Origin: Saprospiraceae bacterium | GTDB taxonomy: Bacteria; Bacteroidota; Bacteroidia; Chitinophagales; Saprospiraceae | DNA length: 11,476 nucleotides | Assembly: GCA_013002625.1 (NCBI GenBank) | Contig: JABDJE010000072.1 | Coordinates: forward strand, 1 to 11,476 | Direction: 5' to 3' | Shown: positions 6,447 to 11,476 of the stretch, one piece after another | How the letters are laid out: every line of letters starts with the position of its first letter | How positions within the stretch are numbered: the first letter of the stretch is position 1 | Translations under genes and position numbers: made by a program | The notes under the pieces: generated by a model | The model's input: the letters and a program-made list of their open reading frames with translations, nothing else | Database searches by the model: none | What the model was told of the DNA's origin: nothing

Positions 6447-7586
6447 ATGAAAAACAGGAGAGAATTCTTAGGCACTAGTCTGGCTCTTGGGCTCAGTCCC
6501 CTTTTGACTACTTACCCTTTAGGTCAATTATTAAAACCAGAACGAAGCAACAAAAAATTGAAAATCCTTATCCTGGGCGGAACAAGCTTCTTAGGTCCCC
6601 ATCAGATAGCCTATGCCCTGGACAGAGGTCACGAAGTCTCAATTTTCACCAGAGGAAAGACGGTACCAAAAGTCCTTGCTCATTTATTCGATAAGGTCGA
6701 AAAGCTTGTTGGTGATCGTGAAGACAACCTTGAAGCGCTCAAAAACAGAAAATGGGATGCTGTGATTGACAATTCAGGTCGTCGTACAAAGTGGACCGAA
6801 GACACTGCGAATCTATTGAAGGATAGCGTTAAACACTACATGTATACCTCTTCCATTAGCGTCTACTACCCTTTTACTGGCGAAGATTTTTCTGAGAGCA
6901 GATCCCTGGTACTCAAGATTCCTGAAGACGCCAGCCAAGATGAAATTCCAACATATGAATACGGTGTCATGAAGGCTACTTCCGAAGTAGCTACGATAAA
7001 TGCATTCGGCAAGGACCGTTCGATCATTGTACGACCAACATTAATCGTGGGTCCTGGTGACAGAACAGATCGATTCCCTTACTGGACCACAAGGCTTGAA
7101 AAAGGAGGTGATGTTATAATGCCAGGCAGTGACTCCGAACGCATTCAGTATATTGATGTGCGTGATCTGGCTGAATGGATGATCCGTTTACTCGAAAATG
7201 AGGCCGTGGGGACTTATAATGGTTCAGGGCCTGGATTCGACATGACAACAAACGCCTTCGCGCATGGTATTCATGCTTGCTATAATTCACCTGTGAATTT
7301 TGTGCAAATAGATGACATAGATTTCTTACAAGAGAACAACTTGTTTGCCATTCAACCTTGGGTCATTCAATTACCACAATACGCTGGAATGTCCATGAGT
7401 GACAACAGTAATGCCATTGCAGCAGACCTTCAATTCAGATCTTTAGCTGATACAGTAATGGCAACACACGAATGGTGGTATTCCGATGCTGTGTCAGAAG
7501 AAAGACGAGATAATATACTAAATGGTGATAGATCGCTGATGCGTAGAGAAGCTGAAATCATTAATAGCTGGCGTAATAGATCATAA
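6447..7586 (+). CDS. Tat-signal NAD-dependent epimerase/dehydratase-like SDR
   Basis: The N-terminus 'MKNRREFLGTSLALGLSPLL' is a twin-arginine signal (R4, R5), so the protein is probably folded with cofactor and then exported by Tat. The Rossmann domain follows: nucleotide-binding 'LGGTSFLG' (43-50), 'RGHEVSIFTRG' (60-70), 'YTSSISVY' (133-140), the active-site Y172-x3-K176 in 'YGVMK', and 'VRPTLIVGPGDRTDRFPYW' (195-213). The tail, which ends in an R-E-A-E-I-I-x-x-W helix, is typical of a Bacteroidota and Actinobacteria subgroup annotated as NAD-dependent epimerase. The substrate is unknown, perhaps a sugar derivative. Tat export of an NAD(P) enzyme parallels glucose-fructose oxidoreductase. 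It is the first gene of a tight operon, with the VOC gene starting 9 bp after its stop. All active-site residues I can check are present, so it should be a working enzyme. Confidence 0.88.
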   Translation: MKNRREFLGTSLALGLSPLLTTYPLGQLLKPERSNKKLKILILGGTSFLGPHQIAYALDRGHEVSIFTRGKTVPKVLAHLFDKVEKLVGDREDNLEALKNRKWDAVIDNSGRRTKWTEDTANLLKDSVKHYMYTSSISVYYPFTGEDFSESRSLVLKIPEDASQDEIPTYEYGVMKATSEVATINAFGKDRSIIVRPTLIVGPGDRTDRFPYWTTRLEKGGDVIMPGSDSERIQYIDVRDLAEWMIRLLENEAVGTYNGSGPGFDMTTNAFAHGIHACYNSPVNFVQIDDIDFLQENNLFAIQPWVIQLPQYAGMSMSDNSNAIAADLQFRSLADTVMATHEWWYSDAVSEERRDNILNGDRSLMRREAEIINSWRNRS

Positions 7587-7595
7587 TTACTAATT

Positions 7596-7958
7596 GTGAT
7601 TGGAAACTTTATAGAAATTTCACCCGTCCTGCCCAGTCAGGATATTGAACGTGACATAGCTTGGTATGAAGAACACCTGGGCTTTACCACTTTGTCCAAA
7701 GACTCAATGTATGCTGTTATGAGAAGAGAGAACTTGTGCCTCCACTTACAATGGCATGCAGATACAGATGATGATCCACTCTTGGGTGGTTCAGTGATTA
7801 AAATATTCGTCAAGGACTTAAATCCCATTTTTGAAGAACTCGTCAACAAGGGTTCCGTATCTAAGGATAAATTACGGAGGGATACGGCATGGGGCACCCA
7901 TGAGTTCGGATTGTATGATCTGAATAGAAATGCCATATTTTTTGTAGAAGATATTTAA
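7596..7958 (+). CDS. VOC-fold glyoxalase/bleomycin resistance-like protein
   Basis: This 120-residue protein has the beta-alpha-beta-beta-beta repeats of the vicinal oxygen chelate fold. An N-terminal half, 'PVLPSQDIERDIAWYEEHLGF' type (10-30), and a C-terminal half, 'IFVKDLNPIFEELVNKG' (70-86), are followed by the closing strands 'WGTHEFGLYDLNRNAIFFVED'. The pattern is closest to bleomycin-binding resistance proteins, which act as ligand-sequestering dimers. The usual metal-ligand pattern of glyoxalase I is not evident, so I favour a binding protein over an enzyme. The start is GTG at 7596. No in-frame ATG lies in the gap, and this GTG fits the family N-terminus. It lies 9 bp behind the SDR gene and 13 bp before the membrane-protein gene, so the three are very likely one transcript. 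Confidence 0.87.
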   Translation: MIGNFIEISPVLPSQDIERDIAWYEEHLGFTTLSKDSMYAVMRRENLCLHLQWHADTDDDPLLGGSVIKIFVKDLNPIFEELVNKGSVSKDKLRRDTAWGTHEFGLYDLNRNAIFFVEDI

Positions 7959-7971
7959 GGACATAAGGCTT

Positions 7972-8388
7972 ATGTTTATTCAAAAGGCAATCAATCATTT
8001 AAAGTCAAGCCCTAAGAAACTGTTTTGGATTGATGGTCTTGGAGCACTTTGCTCTGCTTTTCTATTGGCTGTAGTCCTTGCAAATCTTGAAAGTATTTTT
8101 GGCATTCCTTCTAATGCTTTATATTTCCTGGCTACCTTCCCGATTATATTTTCCATATATGATTTTGCTTGTTATAATCTCATCAAAGATAACTACTCAT
8201 CAGCTTTAAAATGTATAGCCGGAGCAAACACAATTTATTGTGTACTCTCAATAGGCGTTGCATTTACACATAAAGTCTCCTTGACAAAATTGGGATGGGC
8301 TTATCTAGTTTTTGAAATATTTATTGTTCTGACGCTCGCTTATATAGAATTCAAGATTGCAACTGAAAGCTCTTTAAAGCAATATTGA
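7972..8388 (+). CDS. Small four-helix membrane protein, conserved in Bacteroidota
   Basis: This 138-residue protein has four hydrophobic helices at about 18-39, 48-69, 79-98 and 105-127. The recognisable features are 'WIDGLGALCSAFLLAVVL' (19-36), 'IPSNALYFLATFPIIFSIYDF' (45-65) and 'LGWAYLVFEIFIVLTLAYIE' (107-126). Similar 'DGLGA...LYFLA...YDF...GW.Y...E' proteins are, to my knowledge, common hypothetical inner-membrane proteins in Bacteroidota without an assigned role. There is no signal peptide and no catalytic motif. It is the last gene of the SDR-VOC operon, 13 bp after the VOC stop. No terminator hairpin follows in the next 165 bp. A structural or transport-accessory function is possible, but nothing in the sequence decides it. 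Confidence 0.8.
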   Translation: MFIQKAINHLKSSPKKLFWIDGLGALCSAFLLAVVLANLESIFGIPSNALYFLATFPIIFSIYDFACYNLIKDNYSSALKCIAGANTIYCVLSIGVAFTHKVSLTKLGWAYLVFEIFIVLTLAYIEFKIATESSLKQY

Positions 8389-8469
8389 AAATCTCGCAAA
8401 ATAATAAACGCTCACCAATACAAGAAAAATATTACATACGCTCCGATTCAATTTCAATTATTGATATAC

Positions 8470-8487
8470 ATCAGTTATTCAACTGAT
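8470..8487. promoter_or_regulatory. Perfect 7-4-7 palindrome, candidate operator
   Basis: ATCAGTT-ATTC-AACTGAT is a perfect inverted repeat with 7 bp arms. No T-run follows, so it is not a terminator. Its centre lies about 40 bp upstream of a TAGGTTTG -7 box, roughly -54 from the inferred transcription start. That is a typical distance for an activator or dimeric regulator site. Function is inferred only. Confidence 0.4.
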
Positions 8488-8518
8488 TAACGTCATTAGG
8501 AAAAATGAAATCAGGAAT

Positions 8519-8526
8519 TAGGTTTG
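8519..8526 (+). promoter_or_regulatory. Bacteroidota -7 box TAGGTTTG
   Basis: This is an exact match to the Bacteroidota vegetative -7 consensus TAnnTTTG, placed 27 bp upstream of the YceI start codon. That leaves a leader of about 20 nt. No TTG -33 element is visible at the expected distance upstream, which would fit a weak promoter needing an activator at the nearby palindrome. Confidence 0.45.
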
Positions 8527-8549
8527 ATGTAGAAACAGTATAAAACCTA
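8519..8549. repeat. Inverted repeat spanning -7 box and translation start region
   Basis: TAGGTTT (8519-8525) and AAACCTA (8543-8549) are perfectly complementary 7-mers separated by 17 bp. The second arm ends 4 bp before the ATG. The first arm overlaps the -7 box, so if transcription starts downstream of that box only one arm is in the mRNA. The repeat would then be a DNA operator or a chance match, not an RNA hairpin. Confidence 0.3.
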
Positions 8550-8553
8550 TTAA

Positions 8554-9141
8554 ATGAAAACCCTAATAATTCTTCTACTTGGCTTTGTTGGCTTCTTCTC
8601 ATTCAGTTTCGCAATAGACCAAATCAAGGAATACACCATTGATCCAGACTTTACGCTTACGATAAAAGGAACTTCAAATGTTCATGACTGGCAATCAAGT
8701 GTTGAAGAATTAAATGGCAGTACTACAGCTACAATAAGCGAAGATGGCTATTTAAAAATCGATGCTTGCAATATTTCAATTCCTGTAATGAAGATTAAGA
8801 GTGAAAAGGGCTCTATCATGGATAAGAAAACGAGAAAAGCCTTAGACGAGAAGACTTATCCCAACATTGAATATTCTTTGTCGGAATTTGAATCTGCCAA
8901 ACTGAGTCAGAGCACATTCAAAAGCCAAACTTCAGGTGAATTAACTGTGGCAGGTGTACAAAAAGCTATTGACATGGAGCTTGAAGGTCGAGTACTTCCT
9001 GACAGCTCTATTGAAATAAGTGGATCAGTAGAATTGAAAATGACGGACTTTAACATAGAGCCTCCAACGGCATTATTAGGTGCGATGAAGACAGGCGATG
9101 ACATAACCATAGAGTTCAAAATAAAACTAAGTAATTCATAA
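8554..9141 (+). CDS. YceI-family periplasmic lipid-binding protein
   Basis: This 195-residue secreted protein has a signal peptide at 1-20 ('LIILLLGFVGFFSFSFA'). The mature part is a YceI beta-barrel: the opening 'GTSNVHDWQ' (39-47); 'IPVMKIKSEKGSIMDKKTRKAL' type block (76-97), which is the family hallmark with MDKKxxKAL; 'YPNIEYSL' (102-109); 'GELTVAGVQK' (128-137); and the ending 'PPTALLGAMKTGDDITIEFKI' (170-190). YceI proteins are lipocalin-like and bind long isoprenoids or similar amphiphiles. The ligand here is unknown. It is preceded by the candidate control region and followed 113 bp later by an outer-membrane barrel gene. Its pairing with the barrel and with a second YceI-like gene suggests a shared envelope process. 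Confidence 0.93.
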   Translation: MKTLIILLLGFVGFFSFSFAIDQIKEYTIDPDFTLTIKGTSNVHDWQSSVEELNGSTTATISEDGYLKIDACNISIPVMKIKSEKGSIMDKKTRKALDEKTYPNIEYSLSEFESAKLSQSTFKSQTSGELTVAGVQKAIDMELEGRVLPDSSIEISGSVELKMTDFNIEPPTALLGAMKTGDDITIEFKIKLSNS

Positions 9142-9220
9142 AATTTATTTCTTATGTTGCCTAAGAGTAAAACAAGGGTGCTAAGAAAAGATTGGATGAA
9201 TCAATTAAATACTATTCAAT

Positions 9221-9254
9221 AAAAACAAACATTAAAAATTAAAAAACCAGAACT
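9221..9254 (+). promoter_or_regulatory. A-rich translation leader of the barrel gene
   Basis: The 34 bases before the ATG at 9255 are almost all A with scattered T and C, and have no GGAG-type site. In Bacteroidota such unstructured A-rich leaders promote efficient initiation, which suits an abundant outer-membrane protein. No TAnnTTTG box is visible between 9142 and this stretch, so the gene is probably transcribed together with the YceI gene. Confidence 0.4.
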
Positions 9255-10571
9255 ATGATCTTCAAAACTTTATTCACATTGATCGCTGTCTCTCTTTCGT
9301 TCAGCTTATTTGGACAAAGAAGTGATATTGATAACTTCAGACCCTATGATAAAGATGGTGTGAACATGTTTGAAACACCAAAAGATGTAGACACAGAATT
9401 TGATGATATAAGGCTACGCATTGGTGGTGCATTTACACAGCAATTTCAAGGCTTATCACATGAGAACACCCCTTTTATGGATTCAACCGGTGTGGCTAAT
9501 CCACTTTATGGATTAAGCCCGGGATTTAACCTTGCAACAGCAAACCTGAACCTGGATGTTCAGCTGGCAGACGGTGTAGCTTTGAATATGGTCACTTATT
9601 TGTCATCGAGACACCACCCAGAAGCATGGGTAAAAAGTGGATATATTCAATTTGACAAATTGCCATTTTTAAAAAGCAGTGGACTTGACTCTCTTATGCG
9701 ATACGTAACAATCAGGGTCGGTCATATGGAAGTAAACTATGGTGACGCACACTTTAGAAGAACGGATAACGGTAACGCTATTTACAATCCATTTGTTGGT
9801 AATTATCTTGTGGATGCATTTAATACCGAAATCGGTGCTGAAGTCTACTACCGTAAAAATGGATTAATTGGTATGCTTGGAATGACAGGTGGTGAAATCA
9901 ATGGTAATGTTTCTGATCTTGACCCTAACGATGTAGGCAGCACTGCGACAGATGATAAGTTAAGTAGAAGTCCATCCATTATCGCCAAGCTAGGTTATGA
10001 TAAGCAGGTAAATGAAAACTTGAGATTCAGACTAACAGGATCCATGTATTATACTGCAAGCTCAGCAAGGAATCATATTCTTGACGGAGACAGAGGTGGT
10101 TCTCGATACTATCTCGTAATGTCTGAGCCAGGCGCACGCGCTGGCAGTGATTTCAGAACAGGTAGATACAACCCTGGGTTTGGTGATGAAGTATCCATCT
10201 TTATGGGTAATGTTTTCTTAAAGTATAATGGGCTTGAAGTATTTGGTATTTTCGAAACAGGTGGTGGAAAAGGTTCAACGGAAGTAGACACTCGAAACTT
10301 CACGCACATAGCAACAGACATCGTGTACAGGTTTGGTGCGAATGAGAATGCATACGTTGGCGCAAGGTATAACACAGTTACTGGAGACGAACCTTCCGGT
10401 GATGAGGTATCAATTAACAGATACCAAATCGGTGCAGGCTGGTTTTTAACCAAAAACATCTTGGCCAAATTAGAGTACGTAAATCAGGAATACAATGATT
10501 ATCCAGCAACGAGCACCTTTGCAGGTGGCAAATTCAATGGATTTATGATTGAAGCAGTTGTTGGATTTTAA
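9255..10571 (+). CDS. Outer-membrane beta-barrel, porin-like
   Basis: This 438-residue protein has a signal peptide at 1-20 ('LIAVSLSFSLFG' then Q-R). A conserved-looking N-terminal segment, 'DIDNFRPYDKDGVNMFETPK' (24-43), precedes a string of alternating amphipathic strands. The block 'GHMEVNYGDAHFRRTDNG' (146-163), followed by 'NPFVGNYLVDAFNTEIGAEVYY', recalls a Bacteroidota porin-like family. The protein ends in strands 'NILAKLEYVNQEY' and 'GFMIEAVVGF' with a terminal Phe, the usual BAM recognition feature. Late strands follow the repeated porin pattern 'VYRFGAN...AYVGARYNTV...INRYQIGAGWF'. There is no TonB box or plug domain, so passive diffusion or ligand transfer is more likely than TonB-driven uptake. 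Lying between two YceI-family genes suggests a hydrophobic or amphiphilic substrate, which is an inference. A hairpin at 10592-10625 follows the stop. Confidence 0.88.
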   Translation: MIFKTLFTLIAVSLSFSLFGQRSDIDNFRPYDKDGVNMFETPKDVDTEFDDIRLRIGGAFTQQFQGLSHENTPFMDSTGVANPLYGLSPGFNLATANLNLDVQLADGVALNMVTYLSSRHHPEAWVKSGYIQFDKLPFLKSSGLDSLMRYVTIRVGHMEVNYGDAHFRRTDNGNAIYNPFVGNYLVDAFNTEIGAEVYYRKNGLIGMLGMTGGEINGNVSDLDPNDVGSTATDDKLSRSPSIIAKLGYDKQVNENLRFRLTGSMYYTASSARNHILDGDRGGSRYYLVMSEPGARAGSDFRTGRYNPGFGDEVSIFMGNVFLKYNGLEVFGIFETGGGKGSTEVDTRNFTHIATDIVYRFGANENAYVGARYNTVTGDEPSGDEVSINRYQIGAGWFLTKNILAKLEYVNQEYNDYPATSTFAGGKFNGFMIEAVVGF

Positions 10572-10591
10572 CTGATTGGTTATATTAAATT

Positions 10592-10628
10592 GAAAGGCTG
10601 CAGTTTATAATAATTGTGGCCTTTCTTT
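10592..10628 (+). terminator. Possible intrinsic terminator/attenuator after the barrel gene
   Basis: GAAAGGC (10592-10598) pairs with GCCTTTC (10619-10625), extendable by a U-G pair, and is followed by TTT. The loop is about 20 nt and the U-tract short, so termination may be partial. That would lower expression of the downstream YceI-like gene. A weak promoter-like pair (TTG at 10590, TAATTGTG at 10611) overlaps it. Confidence 0.45.
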
Positions 10629-10645
10629 AAGTTATAAACAGAGAA

Positions 10646-11284
10646 ATGCCCACACTTCAAATACTAATTTTCAAGCTACTCTTAATCTTAGCATGCCTGG
10701 CAGATACACATAGTTATACCCCACCGGCACCAATCAATCTGACTACATTACAGTACCGCATTTCGGAATTAAGTTCGCTCGAAATAAACGGGCAGACCAA
10801 TATCAACAAATTTTGCTGCTCATATCTGGATGCTTATGACAAGAAAAGCCTCACTTACAAATATGATCAAGACTATACTGACATATTTTTCGAGGAGGCT
10901 AAATTAACGATGCAAACCCATAAACTCGATTGTGGTAAAAAGCTGATTAATAAGGACATGATGAAGACATTGCAGGCCGATCAATATCCACATATTACTC
11001 TCCAACTCAAAGAAGTAAAAAACAATAGAGGTGGTGATTTAAGTAAATGCAATGAATGGTTTGAACTTATGGCAGTTGCCGACATCACCATTACATGCCA
11101 TACCAACACTTATGAATTTCCGATTAGATTAAAAAAGCTCGATCTGCATACTTTACGAGTTTCAGGGACAACTTCGTTACAGCTTTGCGATTATGAAATA
11201 GATGCCCCAACGGCCATGTTGGGACTCATTAAAGTCAAAGACAAACTGGATATCAACTTCGACCTTCATATTGAAGTTATTTAA
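10646..11284 (+). CDS. Diverged YceI-like secreted protein, Cys-rich
   Basis: This 212-residue protein has a hydrophobic leader, 'LQILIFKLLLILACLA' (4-19). The family link rests on the C-terminal block 'DAPTAMLGLIKVKDKLDINFDL' (186-207), which matches 'PPTALLGAMKTGDDITIEF' of the first YceI gene. It is further supported by the middle block 'INKDMMKTLQADQYPHITLQL' (101-121), corresponding to 'MDKKTRKALDEKTYPNIEYSL'. The opening motif is degenerate, 'INGQTNINKFCC' in place of 'IKGTSNVHDW'. Six cysteines lie beyond the leader (57, 58, 96, 135, 151, 181) where the first YceI protein has only one, so disulfides or metal binding are possible. 'ILAC' at 14-17 could be a lipobox, making it a lipoprotein, but position -2 is atypical. 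It lies 74 bp after the barrel gene beyond a terminator-like hairpin. Confidence 0.82.
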   Translation: MPTLQILIFKLLLILACLADTHSYTPPAPINLTTLQYRISELSSLEINGQTNINKFCCSYLDAYDKKSLTYKYDQDYTDIFFEEAKLTMQTHKLDCGKKLINKDMMKTLQADQYPHITLQLKEVKNNRGGDLSKCNEWFELMAVADITITCHTNTYEFPIRLKKLDLHTLRVSGTTSLQLCDYEIDAPTAMLGLIKVKDKLDINFDLHIEVI

Positions 11285-11310
11285 TCAGGTTTCTGATCTA
11301 AATAACATAC

Positions 11311-11331
11311 AGAAAAAAGATTGCTTTTTCT
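11311..11331. terminator. Weak AT-only hairpin between convergent genes
   Basis: AGAAAAA and TTTTTCT form an inverted repeat with a 7 nt loop and T-runs on both strands. It sits between the stop of the diverged YceI gene and the stop of the minus-strand gene at the right edge. The position suits a bidirectional terminator, but the stem has only one G-C pair, so this is a weak call. Confidence 0.3.
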
Positions 11332-11338
11332 CGCTCTA

Positions 11339-11476
11339 TTAGAGACTTGCCCTTAATTTATTTAGCAGTAGTTTCTGAAACACCCATTCTTTGAAGCCCT
11401 GTGTTTTAAGCAATTGCATTCGCTTCAGTAAGCTTTGCTCATCAATATTAGGACTAAGCATCATACCTCTAAATAA
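11339..11476 (-). CDS. C-terminal end of an unidentified protein (partial)
   Basis: On the minus strand a frame stays open from the right edge to a TAA at 11341-11339, giving 45 residues that begin 'LFRGMMLSPNIDEQSLLKRM' and end 'LLLNKLRASL'. The Leu/Lys/Gln-rich segment 'SLLKRMQLLKTQGFKEWVFQKL' looks like an amphipathic helix closing a cytosolic protein. The frame continues past the window edge, so the gene most likely starts outside. A short gene starting at either of the two adjacent Met codons is possible but less likely. I cannot name the family. It converges on the diverged YceI gene with 54 bp between the stops. Confidence 0.45.
   Translation of the reverse strand, partial: LFRGMMLSPNIDEQSLLKRMQLLKTQGFKEWVFQKLLLNKLRASL

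Larger units (their letters stand above)
8389..8553. other. Intergenic control region upstream of the YceI-barrel cassette
   Basis: This 165 bp AT-rich region contains the palindrome at 8470-8487, the -7 box at 8519-8526 and the inverted repeat at 8519-8549, each described separately. TGAT/ATCA half-sites occur at 8462-8473 (TGAT-atac-ATCA) directly next to the palindrome, which gives a small cluster of dyads. No ORF, RNA gene or terminator is evident. Confidence 0.5.

Noticed and set aside
10109..10468. Minus-strand 119-codon open frame inside the barrel gene
   Set aside because: It lies antisense within a clear porin-like coding region and shows no recognisable protein features.
1..11476. 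CRISPR array, transposase, phage genes, toxin-antitoxin or a known defence system
   Set aside because: No regularly spaced repeats, no DDE or integrase motifs, no structural phage genes and no recognisable defence nucleases were seen. The window reads as ordinary chromosome with a few accessory genes.

Overview
The window looks like a chromosomal segment from a marine or environmental Bacteroidota, most likely near Saprospiria (Lewinella or Saprospiraceae-like). The evidence is: two proteins with Por/type IX secretion (T9SS) C-terminal sorting domains; signal peptides ending in the '-FGQ' or '-GAQ' style; AT-rich DNA; A-rich leaders instead of Shine-Dalgarno sequences; and a TAnnTTTG -7 box. 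The phylum call is firm from these traits, but the class is an inference. There is no sign of a phage, an insertion sequence, CRISPR, tRNA or rRNA.

Layout. (1) 2-787: the 3' end of a secreted T9SS cargo protein with two Cys-rich tandem repeats. (2) 821-4544: mostly housekeeping, with several translation-linked genes. These are a SUI1/YciH factor (+), the tightly coupled minus-strand pair sulfotransferase-prmC, and then divergently cdd (cytidine deaminase) and rlmF (23S rRNA A1618 methyltransferase). (3) 4590-5696: a secreted GH16 beta-glucanase (laminarinase-like) with its own T9SS tail, convergent with a four-helix membrane protein of unknown function (5725-6252, -). (4) 6447-8388: a compact three-gene operon of a Tat-exported NAD-dependent epimerase-like SDR, a VOC/bleomycin-resistance-like protein and a small four-helix membrane protein. 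(5) 8554-11284: a cassette of YceI-family protein, outer-membrane beta-barrel (porin-like) and a second, strongly diverged Cys-rich YceI-like protein. (6) 11339-11476: the C-terminal end of an unidentified minus-strand gene.

How the genes may work together. The GH16 enzyme would be exported through Sec and T9SS to degrade beta-1,3- or mixed-linked glucans outside the cell. The YceI-barrel-YceI cassette is the most system-like unit. YceI proteins are periplasmic lipocalin-like proteins that bind isoprenoid or other amphiphilic molecules, so two of them flanking an outer-membrane barrel suggests uptake, export or storage of a hydrophobic ligand across the envelope. That role is inference. The upstream region of the cassette contains an exact 7-4-7 palindrome about 55 bp upstream of the inferred start site, plus a TAGGTTTG -7 box, so it may be regulated. 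No stretch over 300 bp lacks a gene. The longest gaps are 6253-6446 and 8389-8553.
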